Source: an uncultured Prevotellaceae bacterium (GTDB taxonomy: Bacteria; Bacteroidota; Bacteroidia; Bacteroidales; Bacteroidaceae). Taken from it: a stretch of DNA of 64,000 nt. The stretch covers positions 1-64,000 of the forward strand of contig CACZVE010000005.1 in the NCBI GenBank assembly GCA_902784565.1, read 5' to 3'. The notes below the pieces were generated by a model, which saw only the letters and a list, made by a program, of their open reading frames with translations, ran no database searches and was not told the origin of the DNA. Of the stretch, positions 1 through 7,549 are shown piece after piece. The position numbers and the translations under genes are program-made. Each line of letters begins with the position of its first letter. Position 1 is the stretch's first letter.

Positions 1-643
1 AGACATCGTGACGGGCAGAGGTCAAACCATTCGAACCCATACCGCCGTTGTAACGCTTCTCATAGGTGGCCTGACCAGTGCTGGAAAGACCTACGATGAT
101 ATCACCAGGACGGATGTTTGCATTGTCGATGACATCACTACGGCGCATACGACAAGTAACGGTGGAATCGACGATGATTGTCCTGACGAGATCTCCTACG
201 TCTGCCGTTTCGCCACCGGTAGGCCAGATGCCAATCCCCATCTCACGGAGTTCGGCGAGGAGTTCGTCGGTGCCGTTGATGATGGCGGAGATGACTTCAC
301 CAGGAATGAGCATCTTGTTGCGTCCGATGGTACTCGATACCAGGATATTATCCACGGCACCCACACAGAGCAAATCGTCGGTATTCATCACGATGGCATC
401 CTGGGCGATGCCTTTCCATACAGAGAGGTCGCCAGTCTCCTTCCAGTACATATAGGCGAGGGCCGACTTCGTGCCGGCGCCGTCGGCATGCATGATGTTG
501 CAATACTCGGGATCTCCACCGAGGATGTCGGGGATAATCTTACAGAAGGCCTGTGGGAAGATACCCTTGTCGATGTTTTTGATTGCGGCGTGTACGTCTT
601 CCTTGGCAGCACTCACGCCTCTCATCATATATCTGTTGTCCAT
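1..643 (-). CDS. purM: phosphoribosylformylglycinamidine cyclo-ligase (AIR synthase), 3' end cut by window
   Basis: Only the first 214 codons are in the window; the gene runs off the left edge. The product converts FGAM plus ATP to AIR in purine synthesis in the cytosol. The N-terminus carries the AIR-synthase signature HADGAGTKSALAY (residues 52-64), then AIVMNTDDLLCVGA (83-96), GRNKMLIPGEV (107-117) and PTGGETADVGDLVRT (141-155), the order expected for the ATP/phosphate-binding half of PurM. The start MDNRYMMRGVSAAK lies 20 bp after the aroE stop. That gap is filled by a 7-bp direct repeat. It is last in a minus-strand run with purC, ubiE and aroE. The identification is firm; nothing can be said about the C-terminus. 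Confidence 0.93.
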   Translation of the reverse strand, partial: MDNRYMMRGVSAAKEDVHAAIKNIDKGIFPQAFCKIIPDILGGDPEYCNIMHADGAGTKSALAYMYWKETGDLSVWKGIAQDAIVMNTDDLLCVGAVDNILVSSTIGRNKMLIPGEVISAIINGTDELLAELREMGIGIWPTGGETADVGDLVRTIIVDSTVTCRMRRSDVIDNANIRPGDIIVGLSSTGQATYEKRYNGGMGSNGLTSARHDV

Positions 644-645
644 AA

Positions 646-673
646 CTATTCACTTTTCACTATTCACTTCTCC
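646..673. repeat. 7-bp direct repeats across the aroE stop codon
   Basis: Four consecutive 7-mers on the plus strand read CTATTCA, CTTTTCA, CTATTCA and CTTCTCC. On the coding (minus) strand this is AGTGAATAGTGAAAAGTGAA-like sequence. The aroE stop (664-666) is one of the TGA triplets of the repeat and the purM start follows immediately. The same 7-mer type occurs in frame in the IMPase gene at 53277-53290. Confidence 0.8.
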
Positions 674-1416
674 TTGCCGTTCCAGAACTCCCAGGAGGCG
701 AAGGCCTGGAGGAGGAGCATTTCAAGACCGTTCTTTACCTCGGCACCGCGTTCCAAACCCTTGCGCATGAAAAGCGTCTGATCCGGGTTGTAGATGAGGT
801 CGTAGAGGATGGTGTGGTTGTCCATGGCCTCGTAAGGCAGGTCGGGACACTCATCACTGTGGGGATACATGCCCAACGGCGTACAGTTGACGATGACATT
901 GTATTCCTTTATGACCTCGGGGGTGATCTTCTGGTACTGGATGGTGTCGGGACGTTCATAACGACTGACGAACACCGTTTCCAGTCCTAATGACTTAAGA
1001 CCGAAATTGATGGCCTTCGAGGCACCGCCTGTACCGAGGATGAGGGCTTTCTTGTGCCATTTCTTGTCCAACATGGGTTCGATACTCTGCGTGAAACCGA
1101 TGACATCGCTGTTGAAGCCCTTGAGGATGGTCTTGTTGCCCTCGTGGGTGACACGGATGACATTCACGGCACCGATGGAACGTGCCTCAGGACTGATGCT
1201 GTCGAGGAACGGAATCACCTTCTCCTTGTAGGGGATGGTGACGTTGAGTCCCCGGAGTTCGGGGTTCTTGGCAATCACTTCCGGCAGTTCGTCGATGGTC
1301 GGAATCTCGAAATTCACATACTTGGCATTGATTCCCTCATCAGCAAACCTCTGGTTGAAGTAACTGATGGAGAAGGAGTGCCCGAGCGGGTAGCCTATCA
1401 GTCCGTATTTGTCCAT
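664..1416 (-). CDS. aroE: shikimate dehydrogenase
   Basis: 250 aa, close to the usual Bacteroidota length. It reduces 3-dehydroshikimate to shikimate with NADPH in the chorismate pathway. Visible features: the substrate-binding GHSFS (12-16), the NVTIPYKEKV block with the catalytic lysine K64, N102 and D104 in FNSDVIGF, and the glycine-rich nucleotide loop LGTGGASKA (127-135). The C-terminal NGLEMLLLQA closes the substrate site. It starts 11 bp after the ubiE stop, so it is probably co-transcribed. Its stop codon sits inside a heptanucleotide repeat. Identity is secure; quinate/shikimate specificity cannot be told from sequence, but the single-copy context favours AroE. Confidence 0.95.
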   Translation of the reverse strand: MDKYGLIGYPLGHSFSISYFNQRFADEGINAKYVNFEIPTIDELPEVIAKNPELRGLNVTIPYKEKVIPFLDSISPEARSIGAVNVIRVTHEGNKTILKGFNSDVIGFTQSIEPMLDKKWHKKALILGTGGASKAINFGLKSLGLETVFVSRYERPDTIQYQKITPEVIKEYNVIVNCTPLGMYPHSDECPDLPYEAMDNHTILYDLIYNPDQTLFMRKGLERGAEVKNGLEMLLLQAFASWEFWNGKEK

Positions 1417-1427
1417 ATTGTCGTTAT

Positions 1428-2159
1428 TTATTTAGTTGCAAAATACATCGTGCAGATGCCGAAGGTGAGGCGTTGGAAAGTGGCCTCGCGGAATCCGGCT
1501 TTCTTCAGGATGTCCGTCATCTGTTCTCCCTGTGGGAAGGCCTCGATGGTCTTCGTCAGATACGAGTAGGCACTGGTGTCCTTACTGATGAGTCGTCCGT
1601 AGACGGGCAGGACGGTGTGCGCATAGACGTGGAAGAGTTGTCTCATCGGTGTACTGACGGGTGAGGTCAGTTCCACGATGCTCAGGTGTCCTCCGGACTT
1701 CAGCACACGACACATCTCACGGAGTCCCTTGTCGAGGTCGGAGAAGTTGCGAATACCGAAGGCGGCTGTCACTGCGTCGAAGGTGTCATCGGTGTAGGAG
1801 AGCGACAGACAGTCTTCCTTCTCGAAAGAGATGATGTCCTGCAGTCCTTTGGCCTGTACCTTCTGTCGGCCAATCTCCATCATACCCTCGCTGATGTCGG
1901 CGCCTGTCAGGTGTTGTGGTTTCAACATCTCGGCAGCAAGGATGGCGAAGTCGCCGGTGCCTGTGGCGATGTCAAGGAGCGTCTGGGGCTTGTAGGGCTC
2001 CAGTTGTCGGATGGCCTTTCGCCGCCAGCCTTTGTCGATGTCCCAGGAGAGACGGTGGTTTAGTTTGTCGTAGGTGGGGGCGATGTTGTCGAACATCCGT
2101 TCCACCTGAGCGGCCTTTTCGCCAGCGCCATAGGGCTTGATAGTCTCTTGCTGGTACAT
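1428..2159 (-). CDS. menG: demethylmenaquinone methyltransferase
   Basis: 243 aa class I SAM-dependent methyltransferase of the UbiE/MenG family, which methylates demethylmenaquinone in the last step of menaquinone synthesis. SAM-binding motif I is [13 protein letters not shown] (61-73). The family signature near the N-terminus, [26 protein letters not shown] (21-46), and the later [20 protein letters not shown] are both present. Bacteroidota respire with menaquinone, so the MenG role is preferred over ubiquinone. It sits 11 bp after purC and 11 bp before aroE on the same strand. Confidence 0.93.
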   Translation of the reverse strand: MYQQETIKPYGAGEKAAQVERMFDNIAPTYDKLNHRLSWDIDKGWRRKAIRQLEPYKPQTLLDIATGTGDFAILAAEMLKPQHLTGADISEGMMEIGRQKVQAKGLQDIISFEKEDCLSLSYTDDTFDAVTAAFGIRNFSDLDKGLREMCRVLKSGGHLSIVELTSPVSTPMRQLFHVYAHTVLPVYGRLISKDTSAYSYLTKTIEAFPQGEQMTDILKKAGFREATFQRLTFGICTMYFATK

Positions 2160-2170
2160 CTTTATGAGGA

Positions 2171-3118
2171 TTACCTAGATTTCAGCCAGGCAGTTACGTT
2201 CTGCTCGATGCGGGCGGCGATGTCGCCTTCTTCAGTGGCTTTGTCGAAGCGCTCACCAACGATATGCTCATAGAGTTCGATGTAACGCTCTGAAACGCTC
2301 TCGGCGTATTCGTCGGTAATTTCCGGCATCACCTGTCCGGGTTCGTTCATGAAGTTATGTTCGATAAGCCACTGACGCACGAACTCCTTCGAGAGTTGGC
2401 GCTGGGGCTCGCCCTTGGCAAATTTCTCCTCGTAGCCGTCGGCATAGAAGTAACGGGAGGAGTCGGGGGTGTGGATCTCGTCGATGAGGTACACCTTTCC
2501 GTCGCGCTTACCGAACTCGTATTTCGTATCCACGAGGATCAGACCGCGCTTGGCGGCAATCTCCTGTCCGCGCTTGAAGATACGACGGGTGTAGTCCTCC
2601 ATGATCTCGTAGTCTTCCTTTGACACCAGTCCTTGGGCGATGATCTCTTCCTTCGAGATGTTCATATCGTGCCCCTCGTCGGCTTTTGTCGTCGGCGTGA
2701 TGATGGGCTCGGGGAAGCGCTGGTTCTCTTTCATGCCGTCGGGCAGTTTTACGCCGCAGAGTTCGCGACATCCGTTCTTGTACTCACGCCAAGCAGAGCC
2801 GGTGAGGATGCTACGGATGATCATCTCCACACGGAAACCTTCGCACTTCAGTCCGACGGTGACCATCGGATCGGGTGTAGCGAGTTTCCAATTCGGACAG
2901 ATGTCGGTGGTGGCATCCAGGAATTTCGCGGCAATCTGGTTCAGCACTTGTCCCTTGAAGGGGATGCCTTTCGGCAATACCACGTCGAATGCCGAGATAC
3001 GGTCGGTGGCTACCATCACCATCAGATCGTCGTTGATGTTATACACGTCACGGACCTTGCCGTGATACACGCTTTTCTGTCCATCGAAGTGGAAATCAGT
3101 CTTTGTTAATGCTTTCAT
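2171..3118 (-). CDS. purC: phosphoribosylaminoimidazole-succinocarboxamide synthase (SAICAR synthase)
   Basis: 315 aa, the longer form of PurC. It ligates aspartate to CAIR with ATP hydrolysis. The ATP-binding start [12 protein letters not shown] (16-27), the [18 protein letters not shown] block and the C-terminal [21 protein letters not shown] are diagnostic. The start overlaps the end of phoH by 23 bp, but the [12 protein letters not shown]-terminus looks authentic for the lineage. Two purine genes (purC and, three genes on, purM) lie in this run, so it may respond to purine supply; I see no PurR-type operator or purine riboswitch. Confidence 0.95.
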   Translation of the reverse strand: MKALTKTDFHFDGQKSVYHGKVRDVYNINDDLMVMVATDRISAFDVVLPKGIPFKGQVLNQIAAKFLDATTDICPNWKLATPDPMVTVGLKCEGFRVEMIIRSILTGSAWREYKNGCRELCGVKLPDGMKENQRFPEPIITPTTKADEGHDMNISKEEIIAQGLVSKEDYEIMEDYTRRIFKRGQEIAAKRGLILVDTKYEFGKRDGKVYLIDEIHTPDSSRYFYADGYEEKFAKGEPQRQLSKEFVRQWLIEHNFMNEPGQVMPEITDEYAESVSERYIELYEHIVGERFDKATEEGDIAARIEQNVTAWLKSR

Positions 3119-4064
3119 TGCTATTTTTGTCTTTATCGAATTGTTCGTATGCGTTGACGATTCGTGTCACGAGTTTGTGACGGACGATGTCACGGCGGTC
3201 GAGGGTGACGATGCCGATTCCCTCCACATTATTTAATATATGCAGTGCCTCGATGAGTCCGCTCTTCTGCGAGTGGGGCAGGTCTATCTGCGTCATGTCG
3301 CCGGTGATGATCATCTTCGTGTTCCAACCCATACGGGTGAGGAACATCCGGATCTGTGCCGGTGTGGTGTTCTGCGCCTCGTCGAGAATGACCACTGCAT
3401 CGCTGAGTGTCCGTCCTCGCATGAAGGCGAGGGGGGCTATCTGGATGATGTGCTTCTCCATCATGTCCTGCAACTTCACCTGCGGCAACATATCCTCCAG
3501 GGCATCATAGAGCGGTTGGAGGTAGGGATCGATCTTGTCCTTCATGTCACCGGGCAGGAATCCGAGTTTCTCGCCTGCCTCCACGGCCGGACGTGAGAGA
3601 ATGATCTTTTTGGCCGTCTTCTCCTTCAGGGCTTTCACTGCCAGGGCGATACTCAGGTAGGTCTTTCCCGTACCGGCAGGTCCTACGGCAAACACCATGT
3701 CGTTCTGCTCGTAAGCCTCAATCAGACGGTGCTGATTCTCCGTGCGGGCCTTGATGGGCCGACCCGACATCGAGTAACATACCACATCGGCAGGCACGAA
3801 GTCGTTGGTGCGCCGTCCTTTCACGATATCGAGGATATCCTCTTCGCCGATGGAGTTGAAACGGAGGATGTGGGTGCGCATCTTCTCCACACTGTTTTCA
3901 AAGGCTGCCATCTGTTCTTCGTCGCCCAGCACACGGATCACATTGTCGCGTGCCATCACCCTTAGTTTGGGGTAGAGCGAACGGAGCATCTGCAGATGTC
4001 CGTTACCAACGCCGTAGAACATGACGGGGTCAATATCCTCTAAAACGATATGCTTCTCTATCAA
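3096..4064 (-). CDS. phoH: PhoH family protein (P-loop ATPase/helicase-like)
   Basis: 322 aa. Walker A is GPAGTGKT (128-135) and Walker B is VVILDEAQN (224-232), followed by [21 protein letters not shown], typical of PhoH/YbeZ proteins. YbeZ-type proteins work with the endonuclease YbeY in rRNA processing; that role is known for the family and inferred here. The likely start is TTG (N-terminus [10 protein letters not shown]), because stop codons lie just upstream in frame and the next Met is residue 15. It is first in the run phoH-purC-ubiE-aroE-purM. Its -7 box TAATTTTG lies at 4092-4099. Confidence 0.9.
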   Translation of the reverse strand: MIEKHIVLEDIDPVMFYGVGNGHLQMLRSLYPKLRVMARDNVIRVLGDEEQMAAFENSVEKMRTHILRFNSIGEEDILDIVKGRRTNDFVPADVVCYSMSGRPIKARTENQHRLIEAYEQNDMVFAVGPAGTGKTYLSIALAVKALKEKTAKKIILSRPAVEAGEKLGFLPGDMKDKIDPYLQPLYDALEDMLPQVKLQDMMEKHIIQIAPLAFMRGRTLSDAVVILDEAQNTTPAQIRMFLTRMGWNTKMIITGDMTQIDLPHSQKSGLIEALHILNNVEGIGIVTLDRRDIVRHKLVTRIVNAYEQFDKDKNSNESINKD

Positions 4065-4091
4065 CTTGTAAACAAATTACTATTTTGCGTG

Positions 4092-4099
4092 CAAAATTA
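4092..4099 (-). promoter_or_regulatory. -7 box for the phoH-purC run
   Basis: The minus strand reads TAATTTTG followed by CACGCAAA, a Bacteroidota sigma-70 -7 element (TAnnTTTG). There is no clean TTTG -33 box. Instead a 23-bp repeat (4102-4124) precedes it with a 2-bp gap, exactly as before the -7 box at 45804-45811. Confidence 0.65.
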
Positions 4100-4101
4100 C
4101 A

Positions 4102-4124
4102 AAAAAAGCCACAGATTACACAGA
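4102..4124 (-). repeat. 23-bp promoter-proximal repeat, copy 1
   Basis: The plus strand starts AAAAAAGCCACAGATTACAC and continues AGA. All 23 bases are found inverted at 45779-45801. In both places the element ends two bases before a TAnnTTTG box when read toward that promoter. The core shows a 9-nt periodicity (CACAGATTA). Confidence 0.8.
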
Positions 4125-4142
4125 ATTCGGGGAAAAATTTGC

Positions 4143-4150
4143 TATCTTTG
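4143..4150 (+). promoter_or_regulatory. -7 box for the DUF5715 gene
   Basis: TATCTTTG followed by CACC, 8 bp before the ATG at 4159, which implies a very short leader. No convincing TTTG -33 box is present. Confidence 0.6.
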
Positions 4151-4158
4151 CACCGCAA

Positions 4159-4893
4159 ATGAAGAAATTACCGATTAAACTGACAAAAAAGACATACCAG
4201 ACGGGTTTCATGGTGGTAGTACTGATACTGGCCTGTATCCGTTGGGCTTTCCCGTCGATAGCGGAAAGTGCCCAGTCTTTGTTGGATTTCGAAGAGGAGG
4301 TTGCCACCTCCTATACCGGCATACCCCATAAGATCCGTTCCGTGGCCAACTATCAGACGTGTTTTCCCGATACCAATGCCATCCAACTGGTGGCTGCCCA
4401 ACGGTGGGGCGTGAGTCCAGTACGCGACAGGGAGGATGCAGAGTCCAGGAAAAGAGAACTGGTATATGTGGGTTCCAATCCTTACTATCATGTCGATAAA
4501 CTCTATTCAAGTATCCCGTATCTTGTGCCGCATGCCGCCACTCTCCTGCAGGACATCGGACAGGCGTTCTACGACAGCCTGTATGTAAAGGGACTGCCTC
4601 TGCACCGTATCATTGTTACCAGTGTGTTGCGCTCGCAGGAAGATGTCGCGAAACTGCGTCGGCGGAATGGCAATGCCACCGAGAACTCCTGTCATTTGTA
4701 TGGTACCACCTTCGACATCTGTTACAACCGTTATGAGACGGTGGAAGATCCTGAGGGACCGGCACGGCGGGCCGTTCGCAACGACACCCTGAAATGGGTG
4801 CTATCAGAAGTACTTCGTGATATGCGCGAACAGGGTAGGGTGTTCATCAAATACGAAGTGAAACAGGGTTGCTTCCACATGACGGTGAGATAA
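4159..4893 (+). CDS. DUF5715 family protein, predicted M15-like peptidase fold
   Basis: 244 aa. An N-terminal membrane anchor or signal (residues about 15-32) is followed by an envelope-facing domain. The C-terminal part carries S177-C-H179-L-Y-G182-T-T-F-D186, which fits the SxHxxGxxxD zinc motif of LAS-type (M15/VanY) D,D-carboxypeptidases. A conserved-looking TSVLRSQ (R158) lies before it and a final CFHMTV (H240) could supply the third ligand. The family is annotated as DUF5715; a cell-wall peptidase role is my inference. It stands alone, convergent with the tRNA cluster. The ATG is chosen because it follows a -7 box directly. Confidence 0.75.
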   Translation: MKKLPIKLTKKTYQTGFMVVVLILACIRWAFPSIAESAQSLLDFEEEVATSYTGIPHKIRSVANYQTCFPDTNAIQLVAAQRWGVSPVRDREDAESRKRELVYVGSNPYYHVDKLYSSIPYLVPHAATLLQDIGQAFYDSLYVKGLPLHRIIVTSVLRSQEDVAKLRRRNGNATENSCHLYGTTFDICYNRYETVEDPEGPARRAVRNDTLKWVLSEVLRDMREQGRVFIKYEVKQGCFHMTVR

Positions 4894-4924
4894 AAGAAAA
4901 AGGCCTGCCCTTTGGCAAGCCTTG
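4891..4924 (-). terminator. intrinsic terminator of the tRNA cluster
   Basis: AAGGC-C-TGCC, loop CTTT, GGCA-A-GCCTT forms a 9-bp stem with one internal mismatch (4900-4923). On the minus strand it is followed by TTTTTCTTTT, so it terminates the tRNA operon; it can also end the convergent DUF5715 transcript. Confidence 0.75.
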
Positions 4925-4936
4925 TAAGTGGTGTTG

Positions 4937-5007
4937 AGCGGAATACGGGAATCGAACCCGCCTCCCAGGCTTGGGAAGCCCGTGCACTACCGATGTGCTA
5001 ATTCCGC
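4937..5007 (-). tRNA. tRNA-Gly (anticodon CCC)
   Basis: A complete cloverleaf on the minus strand. The acceptor stem is GCGGAAT/ATTCCGC, the anticodon stem CGGGC/GCCTG with loop TTCCCAA (anticodon CCC), and the T-loop is TTCGATT. The discriminator is T and CCA is not encoded. It is the most downstream of four tRNA genes transcribed together. Confidence 0.92.
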
Positions 5008-5038
5008 GAATCCTGAATCCCAATCTTTTTACCTAATG

Positions 5039-5111
<73 letters not shown>

Positions 5112-5145
5112 AACCCGTTTTATAAAAATATTGTGCTATAAATCG

Positions 5146-5218
5146 TACACCCGCAGGGGCTCGAACCCTGGACACCCTGATTAAGAGTCAGGTGCTCTAC
5201 CAACTGAGCTACGGGTGC
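5146..5218 (-). tRNA. tRNA-Lys (anticodon CTT), copy 1
   Basis: The acceptor stem is GCACCCG/CGGGTGT (G-U first pair), the anticodon stem CCTGA/TCAGG with loop CTCTTAA (anticodon CTT), and the T-loop TTCGAGC. It is identical over its whole length to the copy at 5266-5338, so it is a tandem duplication. Confidence 0.93.
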
Positions 5219-5230
5219 ATCCACCATTTT

Positions 5231-5264
5231 CAAAAAGAAAGGAGGTCCGCTTGCCTCCTCTTTT
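5231..5264 (-). terminator. hairpin with T-tract between the two tRNA-Lys genes
   Basis: On the minus strand AGGAGG, an 8-nt loop and CCTCCT are followed by TTCTTTTTG. This looks like an intrinsic terminator or processing hairpin directly downstream of the first-transcribed tRNA-Lys (5266-5338). Confidence 0.55.
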
Positions 5265-5265
5265 G

Positions 5266-5338
5266 TACACCCGCAGGGGCTCGAACCCTGGACACCCTGA
5301 TTAAGAGTCAGGTGCTCTACCAACTGAGCTACGGGTGC
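5266..5338 (-). tRNA. tRNA-Lys (anticodon CTT), copy 2
   Basis: Same sequence and structure as 5146-5218: anticodon loop CTCTTAA and acceptor GCACCCG/CGGGTGT. It is the first gene of the minus-strand tRNA cluster. Upstream (5339-5450) I see only an AT-rich spacer with an imperfect inverted repeat (TTTCTCC near 5361 and GGAGAAA near 5431). Confidence 0.93.
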
Positions 5339-5450
5339 ATCCTTTTTCTTTAGCGGGTGCTTTTCTCCATTCCACCAAATATTTTTCGAGATTTCTTTCG
5401 AAAAAATGTAATTTCAGTGGAAAAGGACGGAGAAACGGGCTTTTTTACCC

Positions 5451-6932
5451 TCAGACACGGGTGGCATGGAAGCCCTCGATGTTCTCGTAACGCCTTTTCA
5501 TCATCCGGTTGTAGATGTTGCGCAACCATAGGTTACTGGTCACGATGAAGCCCAATCCCAATACACACATAAAGATATAAGTGGCCGTCAGACCGACTGT
5601 CAGGTAGCCCAGGCCGAGGATGATGGCAGGTGCAAACATAATACCGAACTCGATACCGATTTGTACACCGTTCTCGTAGTTGCCCTTGCCGGTCACCTTC
5701 AACTGCAACGGCAGCGTCTGTTTGTTGTAAACGGCTAACTGGAAGATGATGAAGTGCATGCAGCCTCCCACGAGGAACATATAGGCAAAGAGCATCAACA
5801 GGGTGAACTTACCTGTAAATACTGCTGGTAACAGGATGACGAAGGGTACCACCAGGATACAACAGTAGAACCAGAACTTCGCCTTGAGCAGAGCCAGGAT
5901 GTTTTCCCGCTGTGTCATCAACAGGTCGATGTAGTTGCCTTCTTGTCCCATAATCTTGATGAGCGACGTCATGCTGTAGAGGGCAAAGCAATACAATAGC
6001 CAGAAGTTCTTCATGATCGGACTATCGTAGATACTGGTATAGGCGATGAGGGAGGAGAAGAGGGCCACCATCACCAAACTGAGGATACAGCGCGATTTCA
6101 TGGTCCGGTTACGGATGTTCGACTTCAGTTCGATCTTCAGGTATTCGCCTACGAGTCCGAAGCGGTTGAAGAACGTAAACTGTGACACTTTCTTCAGTGC
6201 CTTCTCCGTCTTCTTGGAAATCTCCTCATAGACATACTTGAACTGGAAATGGCGGTTTACGAAGAACACACCGACTATCAACAACATCACGAGTGGTAAC
6301 ATCCACCAGGCTGTGCCGGCGGTCTGTAAGGCATCGGCGATCTTCTCAATACCCTTGCTGACAGGTCTGATGAACAGCAGTGGGGCGAATGGCAGGGCAT
6401 AGAATGCCACGGCGGCAATAAACCAGAGCGGACTCCTGTTGATGAGTGTTCGGAAGAACAAATAGATCTGACTGTTCAGAATGATGAGCAACAGCGAGAT
6501 AACCAGTACGTAGATGGTAGCCCAGAATCCTCCTGAGAAGAACAGGATGATGGAGTAGGGGATGAACATGCCCAGCCACAGAAAGTTATAACCGCTGAAA
6601 TGCGAGGATACCAGGAAACACTCAATGACAGAGTAGCGTGAGATGGGCATCAGAATATAAGGCTTTGCCATCATGGCAGGGGTATTCTGGAAGATGAAGC
6701 GCAACAGGAAGTCGATGGGCAGGATGATCAGCATCGCGGCAATCATGGTTCCCGGCTCACCGTCGGCGGCATAGCCGATGATGGCACCATACATAATCAA
6801 ATAGATGACAAACATGGCCGCCAGGAAATAGATCAGTACCTTGGCCCATTTGTTCTGTTCGAAGACAGGACTGCGTTTCTCGCTGAGTTTGATGTTATGG
6901 CGTAATAACTTAAATAACTGAATCTTGTTCAT
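5451..6932 (-). CDS. DUF5687 family membrane protein (ABC-exporter permease-like)
   Basis: 493 aa with many hydrophobic segments, grouped at about 32-52, 58-80, 105-160, 165-200, 210-235, then after a charged stretch (about 235-280) again at 285-310, 320-340 and 350-470. The N-terminal MNKIQLFKLLRHNIKLSEKRSPVFEQN and the hydrophobic architecture match the DUF5687 family of Bacteroidota. These often sit beside an ABC ATPase, but none is adjacent here. The transport role is inferred. It starts 2 bp after lolA, so it is probably translationally coupled to it. Confidence 0.75.
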   Translation of the reverse strand: MNKIQLFKLLRHNIKLSEKRSPVFEQNKWAKVLIYFLAAMFVIYLIMYGAIIGYAADGEPGTMIAAMLIILPIDFLLRFIFQNTPAMMAKPYILMPISRYSVIECFLVSSHFSGYNFLWLGMFIPYSIILFFSGGFWATIYVLVISLLLIILNSQIYLFFRTLINRSPLWFIAAVAFYALPFAPLLFIRPVSKGIEKIADALQTAGTAWWMLPLVMLLIVGVFFVNRHFQFKYVYEEISKKTEKALKKVSQFTFFNRFGLVGEYLKIELKSNIRNRTMKSRCILSLVMVALFSSLIAYTSIYDSPIMKNFWLLYCFALYSMTSLIKIMGQEGNYIDLLMTQRENILALLKAKFWFYCCILVVPFVILLPAVFTGKFTLLMLFAYMFLVGGCMHFIIFQLAVYNKQTLPLQLKVTGKGNYENGVQIGIEFGIMFAPAIILGLGYLTVGLTATYIFMCVLGLGFIVTSNLWLRNIYNRMMKRRYENIEGFHATRV

Positions 6933-6934
6933 TT

Positions 6935-7534
6935 TTATCTGAGGTCTATGATTTCCGCCTGTGGGAAGTCTTTCTGATTAAACTGGAACAGTCCGTCGCT
7001 GAGGTTGGTGGTTTTCAGACCACTGATAAGCAACACGCTCCATTTGCCGTTCTGTAACATCTTCACATGCGTGGGACGGTAGGAGTTCTGGTCCACGATG
7101 ATATACATCTCCTGAATCTTCCGTTTCTTATCTGTAGCCTTCAGGTGAACCTCGTACGAGTTGTTCACCTTCTTCGATGAGAGTTTGAAACCTTTCTTAT
7201 AGATATTGATAAAGTTGTAAGGGTTAATGGCTTGTAACTCAGACTCTGACGGATTACTGACGTTTACCTCGTCGTTCTGTTTCATATAGGTCCATTGCGT
7301 CTTGCCATCAAACCAGATCGTAGCCATTGGCGTGGTCGCATGAAACTTCTTGCCTTTGATGGAGATACTGCCCGAGGTGTTGCCAAACTGCTTGCTGCGC
7401 ATCTCAAAGTAAGCCTGTACACCACTGGGGTTACTCACCGTAGCGGCAGCCTTGTCAAGGATCTTCTTGGCACTCTCGGCATAAGCCCCGCCGGCCATCA
7501 TCATTCCTAATATAAAAACGAATATCTTCTTCAT
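6935..7534 (-). CDS. lolA: LolA-family outer-membrane lipoprotein carrier
   Basis: 199 aa from the ATG at 7534 (an upstream TTG is less likely). It has a signal peptide, MKKIFVFILGMMMAGGAYA, and a periplasmic LolA fold. The region SAKKILDKAAATVSNPSGVQAYFEM, the KFHATTPMATIWFDGKTQWTYM strand pair and the C-terminal NQKDFPQAEIIDLR are typical of Bacteroidota LolA-like proteins. LolA carries lipoproteins across the periplasm; Bacteroidota lack a canonical LolB, so the acceptor is unclear. The gene lies 15 bp after ftsK and 2 bp before the DUF5687 gene. Confidence 0.85.
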   Translation of the reverse strand: MKKIFVFILGMMMAGGAYAESAKKILDKAAATVSNPSGVQAYFEMRSKQFGNTSGSISIKGKKFHATTPMATIWFDGKTQWTYMKQNDEVNVSNPSESELQAINPYNFINIYKKGFKLSSKKVNNSYEVHLKATDKKRKIQEMYIIVDQNSYRPTHVKMLQNGKWSVLLISGLKTTNLSDGLFQFNQKDFPQAEIIDLR

Positions 7535-7549
7535 AACTCTCAACTATTA

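Noticed and set aside
8..781. A 257-codon plus-strand frame at the left edge
   Set aside because: It is antisense to purM and to the end of aroE, both of which have clear catalytic motifs.
2171..4064. Purine riboswitch or PurR operator near purC/purM
   Set aside because: The genes abut or overlap and the phoH promoter region has only a -7 box and the 23-bp repeat; no riboswitch-like fold is apparent.
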